A stretch of DNA of 64,000 nucleotides, taken from positions 496,001 through 560,000 of the forward strand of contig NZ_QWGG01000004.1 of assembly GCF_003730195.1 (NCBI RefSeq). The letters are read 5' to 3'. The translations under genes and the position numbers were made by a program. A model generated the notes under the pieces. That model made no database searches. It had not been told where the DNA came from and was given only the letters and a program-made list of their open reading frames with translations. This stretch comes from Halosimplex salinum (GTDB lineage: Archaea; Halobacteriota; Halobacteria; Halobacteriales; Haloarculaceae). Shown here piece by piece: positions 10,571 to 22,372 of this stretch; positions within the stretch are counted from its first letter, which is position 1; every line of letters starts with the position of its first letter.

Positions 10571-11020
10571 ATGTCAACGCTCACGCTCCTCGGAACCCGG
10601 CTGGCCGAGCCCGGACAGGAGTTCGTCTACCGGGGCGAAGCGGACGCCTGCGAGGGCTGTCCGTACCGCGACCAGTGTCTCACCCTCACCGAGGGGCGCC
10701 GCTACCGCGTCGACGCCGTCCGCGAGAACGCGAGCACGCTCGACTGCGGCGTCCACGACACCGGCGTCGTCGCCGTCGAAGTCGTCCCCGCGGGGGTCCG
10801 GGCGAACGTCGCCAGCTCCAGCGCCTACGCCGGGAGCAACGTCTCGCTCGAAGGCCCCTGTCCGCACACGGACTGCCCGAGTCACGAGCTGTGTGAACCC
10901 CAGGGGGTCGAGTTCGGCGAGGACCGGCGCATCGAGACGGTCGTCGGCGACCCGCCACACGACTTCTGCGCGCTCGACCGGGACCTGACGACGGTGGAGT
11001 TCGAAGCCCAGGAGGAGTGA
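10571..11020 (+). CDS. UPF0179 family protein
   Basis: This 149-residue protein has eight cysteines in two clusters, CEGCPYRDQC and CPHTDCPSHELC, which is the UPF0179 signature of archaea and suggests metal or iron-sulfur binding. The role is unknown. The ATG at 10571 is preferred to an in-frame GTG at 10565, because a TATA-like CCCTTAATCC lies about 28 bases upstream and would fit a leaderless or short-leader transcript. The cupin gene follows after 4 bases, so the two are probably co-transcribed. Confidence 0.9.
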   Translation: MSTLTLLGTRLAEPGQEFVYRGEADACEGCPYRDQCLTLTEGRRYRVDAVRENASTLDCGVHDTGVVAVEVVPAGVRANVASSSAYAGSNVSLEGPCPHTDCPSHELCEPQGVEFGEDRRIETVVGDPPHDFCALDRDLTTVEFEAQEE

Positions 11021-11024
11021 GGAG

Positions 11025-11618
11025 ATGAGCGACGCCGGCGAGCGGCCGACGGGCACGTCCTACGTCGACGACGACTGGGTGTCGAGTCCGCCCGCCGGGA
11101 AGACGGTCGCGTTCACCGACCGACCGGACGACCCGGAACGCGACCCGCTGCGCTTCGAGATGTGGCTCGACGCCGACGGGTCCCACGGGCCGATGGCCCA
11201 CGTCCACCCCGAACAGGACGAGTTCTTCGAGGTCGTCTCCGGCCGTCTGGGCGTGTCCCACGCGGGGACGACGGCGGAGTACGGTCCCGGCGAGCGCGTT
11301 TCGATCCCGGCCGGCGACGTCCATCGGTTCTGGAACGCCGGGTCGACGGAGCTCCACCTCCGGGGCGGCGTCGACCCGGGTCTTCGGACGGAGACGTTCA
11401 TGCGGATAACCTACGGGCTCGCGCGCGACGGCCACCCCGTCACGCCCTCCGGGATGCTGCTGAACTGCCTGCGGCTGGCCGTGCTCCTCGCGGAGTTCGA
11501 CGACATGCTGTACCTCGCTGCCGCGCCGGTGTGGCTCCAGCGGCTGGGCGTCGGGCTACTGGCGCCGCTGGGTCGGCTGGCGGGCTACGAGAACGGCTAC
11601 CCGGAGTTCCGACCCTGA
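11025..11618 (+). CDS. cupin domain protein
   Basis: A single cupin barrel spans about residues 40-120. The metal-binding motif is visible as HVHPEQDEFFEVVSGRLGV followed by PGERVSIPAGDVHRFWN, giving His, His, Glu and His ligands. A hydrophobic C-terminal segment of about 70 residues (MLLNCLRLAVLLAEFDDMLY onward, with WLQRLGVGLLAPLGRLAGY) looks amphipathic or membrane-associated. Cupins of this type include dioxygenases, isomerases and sugar-binding proteins, and nothing here chooses among them. The gene starts 4 bases after the UPF0179 gene. Confidence 0.85.
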   Translation: MSDAGERPTGTSYVDDDWVSSPPAGKTVAFTDRPDDPERDPLRFEMWLDADGSHGPMAHVHPEQDEFFEVVSGRLGVSHAGTTAEYGPGERVSIPAGDVHRFWNAGSTELHLRGGVDPGLRTETFMRITYGLARDGHPVTPSGMLLNCLRLAVLLAEFDDMLYLAAAPVWLQRLGVGLLAPLGRLAGYENGYPEFRP

Positions 11619-11678
11619 ATCTCGGATAGAAGTCGCACGCCCGCGCACGCGAGAAAAAGTAGGAATGCGGCCGTCGTG

Positions 11679-12467
11679 TCACCCGGAGAGCGTCCCGACC
11701 TGCTGGGCCATGTACCCGAACACGTCCTCGTAGCCGTACGCCGAGAGCAGGACGGGGTGGAAGTCCTCGTCGGCGAACACGACCTCGCCGTCGGCGGCCG
11801 CGACGCGCTCGCCCGCGAGCACCTCCTCGAAGTTGTCGACGAACACCTCGTACTCCTGAGCGGCGGTCTTGGGGACGGGGTCGCCCAGTCGGAAGACAGG
11901 TAGCTCGGTCTGGTGAGGCGTCTCCTCGTCGGGGAGCGCGCCGGCCGCCGCCAGGAACTCGCGCGCGACCTGGCCGGCGTTGCGCGCGGCCTGTTCGGAC
12001 TTCTGGTAGCCACACTCCACCTCGACGGTGTCGGGGGCGACCTCGAAGATCCGACCCTCGGCGTGACCGGTTTCGACCACCGCGTCGACCGAGAGCCGGG
12101 GGCAGATCCTGCGCGCGAGGTCGCGCACCTCGTCGACGAGGGCGAACATCCCTCCGTAGGACTGCGTGGTGTGGAGGGCCAGCGTCAGACAGCCGCTCAC
12201 TTCTCTCCCGAGCGCGTGGGCGAGCCTGACCTCGTGGCTCTGGCCGTCCGCGCGTCCGGGGAACGAGCGGTTCAGGTCCGCCTCGACGTAGCGCTCGCCC
12301 CGTTCGATGGCCTCCTCGTTTGCGATCACGAGCTTCACCGGCTCCGCGACGGCTGGCCGTTCCTCCATGAGACCTTCGACCGCCCGAACGCCGGCCGGTT
12401 CGTCGCCGTGGATCCCGCCGACGACGGCGATCTCCGGCTCACCGTCGCCCAACGTCTCGACTCGCAT
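11679..12467 (-). CDS. succinylglutamate desuccinylase/aspartoacylase family zinc deacylase
   Basis: The 262-residue protein belongs to the M14-like AstE/AspA zinc hydrolases. GGIHGDEPAG near residues 17-26 supplies the His and Glu zinc ligands, and LALHTTQSYGG supplies the second His region. EADLNRSFPGR is a family block. Such enzymes remove acyl groups from amino acids or related small molecules; the substrate cannot be read from the sequence. It is transcribed away from the rRNA operon, with the ATG at 12467. It is convergent with the cupin gene. Confidence 0.88.
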   Translation of the reverse strand: MRVETLGDGEPEIAVVGGIHGDEPAGVRAVEGLMEERPAVAEPVKLVIANEEAIERGERYVEADLNRSFPGRADGQSHEVRLAHALGREVSGCLTLALHTTQSYGGMFALVDEVRDLARRICPRLSVDAVVETGHAEGRIFEVAPDTVEVECGYQKSEQAARNAGQVAREFLAAAGALPDEETPHQTELPVFRLGDPVPKTAAQEYEVFVDNFEEVLAGERVAAADGEVVFADEDFHPVLLSAYGYEDVFGYMAQQVGTLSG

Positions 12468-12899
12468 TCTGCCCGATATAGCGACTTGCGGGGTTTAGGT
12501 GAACCGTTTCGTCCCGAACGCGGGAGGGTCGCGCGTGCGCGAGTGAACGAGAACACTGGTACTCGCGCCCCTCGACGGCCGGACGGACCACGACGATTCC
12601 GTTCGGGTATTCGACGACACTCCCGCCGGCGCAGCGCGCGCGAGGCCGCGTACTCGCTGAGCGGTCGAGCTGTGACGAGACGCGAGGCCACGCTATCGGG
12701 GGCCAGATTCGCCCCGCTGGACCGCGCGCGGTCGCGCCCCGGACGCGAGGCGCGTCGATCGCCTCGCTCTCGCGGTAGTCACACGCAGCGTTCGGGGACC
12801 TCGACCGGGTCGTGTTGGACAGTCGACTCGAAGTTCGCCGGAGACATTTAAACCCGTTCATTCGCGATCGTGTCGACCCGTCGCCCTCGTGTGGTTTCC
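12468..12899. other. intergenic stretch without a supported gene
   Basis: No frame here has the acidic composition of the neighbouring proteins. The stretch separates the deacylase promoter from the rRNA promoters. An AT-rich ATTTAAAC at about 12846-12853 could be part of a promoter on either strand. Confidence 0.4.
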
Positions 12900-13160
12900 A
12901 CTCACAACCGGGTCCCGTTTTCGACAGCCTTATACATTGGTCGCCTGTGTGTTTAGATACGTTCGAAGCGCGGTGAAAGCGGGGTTCACCCGTGGTCCGC
13001 CGTGCTCGACATGCGGTGAGGAAGTGTGCGCCCGGCTGCCGGAGTCCACTTAAAGGCGGTATGGTACTGGATACCATCCCGCCGCTTTGGTGTGATTTTC
13101 TGGCACGCCGGGAGTCCACTTCGGAACCATTAAGTGGGGTAACCCACTACGAATATATCC
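12900..13160 (+). promoter_or_regulatory. rRNA operon promoter region with repeated promoter-like units
   Basis: Several TATA-like boxes precede the 16S gene: CTTATAC at 12929-12935, CTTAAAG at 13049-13055, ATTAAG at 13129-13134 and AATATAT near 13152. The second and third each follow the same ten-base block GGAGTCCACT (13041-13050 and 13111-13120), so the promoter unit appears duplicated about 70 bases apart. An inverted repeat ATGGTA-CTGGA-TACCAT lies at 13061-13077. Multiple tandem promoters are normal for haloarchaeal rRNA operons; the individual starts here are inferred. Confidence 0.6.
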
Positions 13161-13288
13161 GCACGAGGGTCGGCGGGACGCGACGCAGTGTCGCACCGCC
13201 GCCCGACTCTAGGCGAGTTCGGCTCGCCGATGATGGGGAACCTATGAGGATTCCACCCCTGCGGTCCGCCGTTAAGATGGAATCTGAT

Positions 13289-13309
13289 GTGAGCCTTGAC
13301 AGTTCGGTG
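13289..13309 (+). other. 5' strand of the 16S pre-rRNA processing stem
   Basis: These 21 bases are perfectly complementary to 14999-15019 beyond the far end of the 16S gene. The pair forms the long helix that encloses pre-16S rRNA. Just inside, short complementary stretches (CCCGA on the 5' side, TCGGG on the 3' side) follow an unpaired ATA, which resembles the bulge-helix-bulge site cut by the archaeal splicing endonuclease. Confidence 0.85.
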
Positions 13310-13434
13310 ATACCCGAGTCGGCGCGGCCGACACGGTGTCACCGACTGACGGACCAGACATACGCGTACGTTCATAGCGTACACACACGTTGATAGCGTG
13401 TCTCCGCCAGATCCCGGCCTCGAGCCGGGAAACC

Positions 13435-14908
<1,474 letters not shown>

Positions 14909-14998
14909 ACTGACCGGGATCGGGGCGACGCCCCGACCCACCTTTCAAGTCCTGCCCTCGTGGCAGGCGCCCGGTGACACCCGACCGTACCGTTCGGG

Positions 14999-15019
14999 CA
15001 CCGAACTGTCAAGGCTCAC
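14999..15019 (+). other. 3' strand of the 16S pre-rRNA processing stem
   Basis: This is the perfect reverse complement of 13289-13309 and closes the pre-16S helix 90 bases after the mature 3' end. It is followed by a small hairpin TCCCCC-TGAC-GGGGGA in the position where spacer tRNA-Ala would normally begin. Confidence 0.85.
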
Positions 15020-15038
15020 GCTTTCCCCCTGACGGGGG

Positions 15039-15097
15039 AGACCGAGCAGGCAGCGCACCTCTTCGAGGTGTTCTCGGTTCGAATCCGAGTCGGTCAA
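15039..15097 (+). pseudogene. degenerate tRNA-like sequence in the 16S-23S spacer
   Basis: A perfect T-arm (CTCGG-TTCGAAT-CCGAG, 15073-15089) is followed by TCGGTCA, which pairs at 6 of 7 positions with AGACCGA at 15039-15045 to give an acceptor-like stem. Only 59 bases lie between the ends, compared with more than 70 in a working tRNA. The D-arm is reduced to GCAGGCAGCG without its 5' strand, and the anticodon arm closes to CACCT-CTTCG-AGGTG with a loop too short for an anticodon. Most haloarchaea carry tRNA-Ala here. I read this as a tRNA relic or tRNA-shaped processing signal, not a functional tRNA. Confidence 0.5.
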
Positions 15098-15200
15098 TAC
15101 AGCGGGCATCGCGCCCGCGAGACATATGCACCAACCCGCGAAAGCGCGGTTGGGAAGGGTCCGATGCCGTCCCCGACGACCGCCGGGGTCGAGCGATGAC

Positions 15201-15223
15201 GACCGTGTGTACGTGCAATCCAG
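15201..15223 (+). other. 5' strand of the 23S pre-rRNA processing stem
   Basis: The 23 bases pair with 18234-18256 at 21 Watson-Crick positions plus two G-U pairs. A second complementary pair nearer the gene (ATCATCGGGA at 15241-15250 with TCCCGATGAT at about 18208-18217) extends the helix. Together they form the pre-23S stem. Confidence 0.8.
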
Positions 15224-15267
15224 ACGTCAACTGGATCCGTATCATCGGGATACGTGTATCCGACGTA

Positions 15268-18187
<2,920 letters not shown>

Positions 18188-18233
18188 ACCGCAACTGGAT
18201 ATACGGTCCCGATGATTCGGGTCCGGGCGGAAA

Positions 18234-18256
18234 CTGGATTGCACATACATACGGTC
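18234..18256 (+). other. 3' strand of the 23S pre-rRNA processing stem
   Basis: It is complementary to 15201-15223, as described there, and lies about 47 bases past the mature 23S end and 70 bases before 5S. Confidence 0.8.
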
Positions 18257-18327
18257 ACATATCGGATCACCGATAACTGGCGTTCCGAACGCGGCGTTCG
18301 GACGCGGTTCGATTCCGCGGATCGGCG

Positions 18328-18450
18328 TTAGGGCGGCCATAGCGGCGGGGTTTACACCCGTACCCATCCCGAACACGGAAGTTAAGCCCGCCTGCGTTTC
18401 GGCGAGTACTGGAGTACGAGAGTCTCTGGGAAACCTGATTCGCCGCCTCC
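18328..18450 (+). rRNA. 5S ribosomal RNA
   Basis: The sequence starts TTAGGGCGGCCATAGCGGCG, contains CCCGTACCCATCCCGAACAC and ends near GATTCGCCGCCTCC. The two ends (GGCGGC and GCCGCC) pair to close the 5S molecule. Length is about 122 bases. No tRNA-Cys follows, although many haloarchaeal operons have one here. Confidence 0.96.
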
Positions 18451-18488
18451 ACTCATTCCCGGCCACATTCGGCCGGACACACTACCCT

Positions 18489-18526
18489 CGACGAGCCACA
18501 GCGCTCGTCGGGGGGTTTCGTCATTT
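18489..18526 (+). terminator. probable rRNA operon terminator
   Basis: CGACGAGC and GCTCGTCG form a perfect 8-bp stem around CACAGC. The run GGGGGTTTCGTCATTTT follows, giving a T-rich tail about 40 to 75 bases after 5S. Archaeal termination depends mainly on the T tract, so the hairpin may be incidental. Confidence 0.5.
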
Positions 18527-18600
18527 TGTACGAAGAGCGATAGCCACGCGGTCGATAGTCGTTCGTCGAGCGTGCTCGAACCGGACGCGGAGAGAAGCGA

Positions 18601-19095
18601 CTACTCCAGTTGATCCGCGAACGCGCGGTCCAGATCGGTCGCGACGGGGCGGTCACCGTCGAGTTGAATCTGCCAGTCTTCCAGCACGGTCGGGTCGGAC
18701 AGCGCAGCGGAGAGGGTCGAACGGACGTCCGCCACGTCGACGCCGTAGTAGTCGTCGGGGACGCCGTCCAGGTACTGGAGCGCGGTCTCGAACAGCGACC
18801 GCATGCCGTCGTCGTTCTCGAAGTCGAAGTGTTTGTACGCGCCAGCGGCGGCCTGGACCATCCCGTGGAGGAACTTGCTCTCGGTGGTGCCGCGGCCGTA
18901 GTTGTACCACTCGTCCTCGAAGCAGTCGTGGGACTCGTGGTACGCCCCGCTGTTGAACAGGCGGACGCCGTGGACGACGGCGCGGCGGAGCGTGCCGTGT
19001 TCCCAGCCGTTCGACGGGCCGCGGTCGGCCCGCCAGCCGGTGGGTTCGCCCGACGTGGGCGGCCCGACGCCGTGGTCGCGCGTGTGTTCGTCCAT
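18601..19095 (-). CDS. DUF309 family protein
   Basis: This 164-residue protein carries the DUF309 signature: [24 protein letters not shown], then [16 protein letters not shown]. The conserved His and Glu residues lie on predicted helices and could bind a metal, but the family has no established function. The N-terminal 35 residues are a polar, probably disordered leader ([18 protein letters not shown]). It is transcribed toward the rRNA operon and ends about 75 bases after the terminator. Confidence 0.88.
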   Translation of the reverse strand: MDEHTRDHGVGPPTSGEPTGWRADRGPSNGWEHGTLRRAVVHGVRLFNSGAYHESHDCFEDEWYNYGRGTTESKFLHGMVQAAAGAYKHFDFENDDGMRSLFETALQYLDGVPDDYYGVDVADVRSTLSAALSDPTVLEDWQIQLDGDRPVATDLDRAFADQLE

Positions 19096-19205
19096 TGGGA
19101 GGGACTACGGGTGCACGCCGTGTAGGTTCGTCGGTCCGCCGGTTCGTTCGGGCACTGGCTCGGTGAGCCGTGGCTGTTAACCCGCTACCGGTCGACCGTC
19201 GTGGC

Positions 19206-19613
19206 ATGGACGCCGTCTTCGAACACGAGGTGCCGGTGCGGTATCGAGACCTGGACACGTACGGCCACGTCAACAACGTCGTCTACGGGACCTACTGCGA
19301 GGAGGCGCGGGTCGCGTACGTCGAGGAGGTGCTCGAACTCGACGATATCGACGAGTTCTCGGCGGTCGTCGTCTCACTGGACATCGACTTCCAGTCGTCG
19401 GTCACGGAGCTGACGACCGTCGACGTCGCGGTCTCGGTGGTCCGACTGGGCGAGTCGAGTTTCACGATGGCGTACGAACTCCGGCAGGGCGGTGAGCTGG
19501 TCGCCGAGGCCGAGACGACGCAGGTGTTCGTCGACCCGGAGACTCGCGAGTCACGGCCCATCCCCGGAGAGTGGCGCGAGCGCGTGGCGGCGTTCGAGGG
19601 GCTAGACGACTGA
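19206..19613 (+). CDS. acyl-CoA thioesterase, hotdog fold (4HBT/YbgC-like)
   Basis: This 135-residue hotdog protein begins MDAVFEHEVPVRYRDLDTYG at the ATG at 19206; a GTG at 19170 would add a sequence without family similarity. RYRDLDTYGHVNNVVYGTY is the classic 4-hydroxybenzoyl-CoA thioesterase/YbgC active-site block, with the aspartate that activates water and the HVNN segment at the start of the central helix. These cytoplasmic tetrameric or dimeric enzymes hydrolyse acyl-CoA thioesters. Substrate is not predictable. It is divergent from the DUF309 gene. Confidence 0.9.
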   Translation: MDAVFEHEVPVRYRDLDTYGHVNNVVYGTYCEEARVAYVEEVLELDDIDEFSAVVVSLDIDFQSSVTELTTVDVAVSVVRLGESSFTMAYELRQGGELVAEAETTQVFVDPETRESRPIPGEWRERVAAFEGLDD

Positions 19614-19619
19614 GGGCGG

Positions 19620-19955
19620 TCAGATCGATTCGTCGGGATCGTACTGCTCGGCCATGCGGGTCGCTTCGGTGGCGTAGCGGTCGCGCTCTTCCTCGTCAGT
19701 GACCTCTCCGAGGTTGTCCGGTGAGACGTCGACCGCGGCGGTCGTCTCTCGGACGTCGTTGAAACTCGTGAGCGCGCGCTCCTTGCGGAAGTACCGTCGG
19801 CCGTCCGGGGTCGCGTACACGAGGATGATGATGTTCTGTTCGTCGTCGGAGTAGGTGCGTTCGACGAGCCAGACCTGTACGGTCTCATCGCTCTCATCGC
19901 GTCCGCTCGACGGCCCAGACGTCGCGACAGGACTCTCGTCCGTCTCGTCGTTCAT
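19620..19955 (-). CDS. conserved acidic haloarchaeal protein, function unknown
   Basis: This 111-residue protein has a disordered acidic N-terminus (MNDETDESPVATSGPSSGRD) and a compact middle, VQVWLVERTYSDDEQNIIIL followed by VYATPDGRRYFRKERALTSF, which looks like a short beta-rich domain. No cysteine cluster, membrane segment or catalytic motif is visible. It is convergent with the thioesterase gene, 6 bases away. I do not recognise the family by name. Confidence 0.7.
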   Translation of the reverse strand: MNDETDESPVATSGPSSGRDESDETVQVWLVERTYSDDEQNIIILVYATPDGRRYFRKERALTSFNDVRETTAAVDVSPDNLGEVTDEEERDRYATEATRMAEQYDPDESI

Positions 19956-20015
19956 AGTCGAACAGACGGACCGAACGGAGATACATGTTCGCCGGTCGAA
20001 CGCGTCGGTCGCCCC

Positions 20016-21116
20016 TCAGGACGTGCCGGGTGCGGGTCGTTCTCCGACCGTCGCGTTCACGGTCCGTTCCTGGCCGTCGCGGAGGACAGTCATCTCGACC
20101 GTCTCACCGGGTCGGGTCTCGGTCACGAGATAGGTCGCCAGGTCTTCGCTCGTGGTGACCGTCGTGCCGTCGATGGTGCGGATCACGTCGCCGCCGACGG
20201 GGACGATCTGGCCGGAGGCGTTCCCGTAGCCGGTCGCGCCGCGGAGCACGCCGCTGGCCGGTCCGTCGTCGACGGTGGAGACTACCACGACGCCCTCGGT
20301 TCGGTCGAGGTCGTTGGCTTCGGCGACCGCCGGCGTGACGGGCCTGCTCGAGATACCGAGGTAGGGGTAGTCGAACGAGCCGTTGGTGGCGAGCGCAGGG
20401 GCGACGCGCTCGATGACCGACGCGGAGACGGCGAAGCCGATGTTCTCGGCGCCCTGCTGTGCGATGCCGGCGGTGTTGACGCCGACGACGGTGCCGTCAC
20501 AGGTGACGAGCGGGCCGCCGGAGTTACCGGGGCTGATCGGCGCGTCGGTCTGGACGACGTTGGGGATCTCGAAGCCTCGCTGGGTCGGGAGGCTTCGGTT
20601 CACGCCGCTGACGATGCCGTGGGTGATGGTCTCTTCGAGGCCGAGGGGGTTGCCGAGCGCGGCGACCTTCTCGCCGCGGTCGGGGTCGGAGTCGGCGACG
20701 GAGAGGCCCTCTGCGTTCTCGGGGGCGTCGGAGACGTTCACCACGGCGAGGTCGGCGTAGGTGCTCCGGCCGACGACGGTTCCGGTCCGGAACTCGTTCT
20801 CGTCGAACTGGACCTCGACGGTGGCCGCGTCGCGGATGACGTGGGCGTTCGTCACGATGTGGGTGTCGCCGGTCTGGTTCACGCCGGACGCGTCGGCGGC
20901 GTCGTAGACGAAGCCGGACCCCTGTCCGGTGGTGGTCCGGACGGAGACGACGGAGTCGATCGTTCGGTCGAACAGCGCCTCGTAGTCGCACGCGGCCTGT
21001 TGCTGGTTCGACTGCTGTGCGGGGTCCCCGTCGGGAATCGCGAGGGCCATCACGCCCCCGACGCTCCCGATCAGGAGTAACGCGGTCACGAAGACGGCTG
21101 CTGTGGTCCGTTGCAT
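20016..21116 (-). CDS. HtrA/DegP-type serine protease with PDZ domain
   Basis: A hydrophobic N-terminal segment (about residues 5-26) acts as signal peptide or anchor, so the protease probably works outside the membrane. The trypsin-like domain has the full triad: His92 in TNAHV, Asp122 in YADLAVV and Ser199 in GNSGGP. The PDZ domain runs from about residue 245 (YPYLGISSRPV) to the end and contains the GGDVIRTIDGTTVTTSEDL ligand-binding pattern. HtrA proteases handle misfolded envelope proteins. Length (366 residues) is normal for a one-PDZ member. A single gene, divergent from tRNA-Leu. Confidence 0.93.
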   Translation of the reverse strand: MQRTTAAVFVTALLLIGSVGGVMALAIPDGDPAQQSNQQQAACDYEALFDRTIDSVVSVRTTTGQGSGFVYDAADASGVNQTGDTHIVTNAHVIRDAATVEVQFDENEFRTGTVVGRSTYADLAVVNVSDAPENAEGLSVADSDPDRGEKVAALGNPLGLEETITHGIVSGVNRSLPTQRGFEIPNVVQTDAPISPGNSGGPLVTCDGTVVGVNTAGIAQQGAENIGFAVSASVIERVAPALATNGSFDYPYLGISSRPVTPAVAEANDLDRTEGVVVVSTVDDGPASGVLRGATGYGNASGQIVPVGGDVIRTIDGTTVTTSEDLATYLVTETRPGETVEMTVLRDGQERTVNATVGERPAPGTS

Positions 21117-21325
21117 CGTCTACACGTTACCGACGTGCCCGCAAGAGTCCCGGAAACCGTTTCGTCGGTTCCGAGAGGTTACTGCGACACCGAGAACCGT
21201 TCGGCGCTGGCTAACGCGAGAGACGACCGGACCCGAGCGGCTAGGTCTCGCGTACTCCGGGCGCTCGCCGCCGGACGACGACATCGTAGCCTATTCAAGT
21301 ATCTCAGTCGAACGTGGGCCTGCGT

Positions 21326-21409
21326 GCGAGGGTAGCCAAGCCTGGAAACGGCGGCGGACTCAAGATCCGCTCCCGTAGGGGTCCAAGGGTTCAAATCCCT
21401 TCCCTCGCA
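21326..21409 (+). tRNA. tRNA-Leu (anticodon CAA)
   Basis: The acceptor stem GCGAGGG pairs with CCCTCGC at 21402-21408, and A21409 is the discriminator. The anticodon arm is GCGGA-CTCAAGA-TCCGC, giving anticodon CAA for TTG codons. A long variable arm (CTCCCGTAGGGGT) marks a class II tRNA, and the T-arm is AGGG-TTCAAAT-CCCT. The 84-base length fits tRNA-Leu. CCA is not encoded and no intron is present. Confidence 0.96.
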
Positions 21410-21559
21410 CTGCTCGGACCCACGCGGTCCCTCGCCAGTGCAGGAAGCCCGCTTCGGAGCGGTCTTCCCTCGCAAAACTTCTACCCGGGAGCGAGACGCC
21501 AGTCCAGTAATGCGGAAGTCGGGACCAAACTTATCACATTTCGGTCCCGAACGTGAGAT

Positions 21560-21754
21560 ATGGCAACGGACGACACGGCACGGGACCCGCTCGATGTGCC
21601 ACCGCTGGAACACACTGCCTTTTTCGACATCGACACCAGAGACGGGTATGTCCGTATCGACCAGTCGTGGGGCGACCAGACGCTGTACACCCCCGAGGAG
21701 GCCCGGGACATCGCCGAGTCGATCATCGAGATGGCCGACGAGGCCGAGGACTAG
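21560..21754 (+). CDS. small acidic haloarchaeal protein, function unknown
   Basis: This 64-residue protein begins MATDDTARDPLDVPPLEHTA. A short beta segment (FFDIDTRDGYVRIDQSW) is followed by a C-terminal helix, YTPEEARDIAESIIEMADEA. A TATA-like CTTATCAC lies about 27 bases upstream of the ATG, which supports a real leaderless or short-leader gene. No metal-binding residues or membrane segment. It may be a small regulator or binding partner, but nothing in the sequence says which. Confidence 0.75.
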   Translation: MATDDTARDPLDVPPLEHTAFFDIDTRDGYVRIDQSWGDQTLYTPEEARDIAESIIEMADEAED

Positions 21755-21840
21755 CGGGTTTTAGCCGACGGATCGCGTTCAGCAGCTGTGCTTGTTGATA
21801 AGTTGTTTCGAGAGTTTGTGTTGTGGAAGGTAGTCGAGTT

Positions 21841-22193
21841 TGAGTGACCGCAGTCGAGAGCGAGTACTGAAAGCCCTCGGCGCGCTCTCGGTCGCTGTCT
21901 CCGAAAATCGAAGATTTTCGGGATGACGAGAGAGCTTCGCTCTCGAACCAAGCGGCATATCCGCGCTCGAACACCTGCACCGCGCCGCACTCGCGCGGAT
22001 AGGGGCCGCTCAGTCGACTACGGGCTTCGCCCGCGAGCGCGCCTCGCCCTTTCAATCCGCCAGGGCAGAACCGCAGACAGCCTCACGCCTCCCCAACCGA
22101 CTGCGGTGCTCGCTTCGCTGTGCTCCTCGTCCCTCGCACGATGCTGTCGCGGCATGAACGCCGCGACAGCGCGCGCCACCGCAATTGTTCACT
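21841..22193 (-). repeat. structured intergenic repeat, copy 1 (inverted)
   Basis: The 618-base gap 21755-22372 has no supported gene. Read on the minus strand, it carries in order the same blocks as 35640-35896: a hairpin at 22143-22170 (arms GCTGTCGCGGC and its complement), GCATCGTGCGAGGGACGA, AGTCGGTTGGGGAGG-GTGAGGC (22080-22102), GGATTGAAAGGGCGAGGC (22041-22058), CCCCTATC (21998-22005) and CGAGGGCTTTC near 21869. This copy also contains two triloop hairpins at 21901-21921 and 21930-21944, the second inside a 26-base module shared with the element at 32937. The 5' strand of the outer stem seen in copy 2 is missing. Confidence 0.7.
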
Positions 22194-22372
22194 GTGGGCT
22201 GCACCGAGCATCCAGCACCGGAGGCGCCGGTTCAGGCGAGCGGCTCCGTCGCTCGCGCTTTTCACCCGTGTTTTAGCCGAGGGGGTTCCCGCAGGGCGCC
22301 GCCGGCGTGCGAGGACCTCCTCTCTAGAAAAGATGGCGTGGCACCTATTTGTCCAGCACTCGGAGGACAGAT

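Noticed and set aside
15020..15110. Functional spacer tRNA-Ala
   Set aside because: The candidate is 59 bases long, has no D-arm and no 7-base anticodon loop, and so cannot fold as a working tRNA.
18451..18600. tRNA-Cys after 5S
   Set aside because: No T-arm or acceptor stem pattern is found. The region holds only a hairpin with a T-rich tail.
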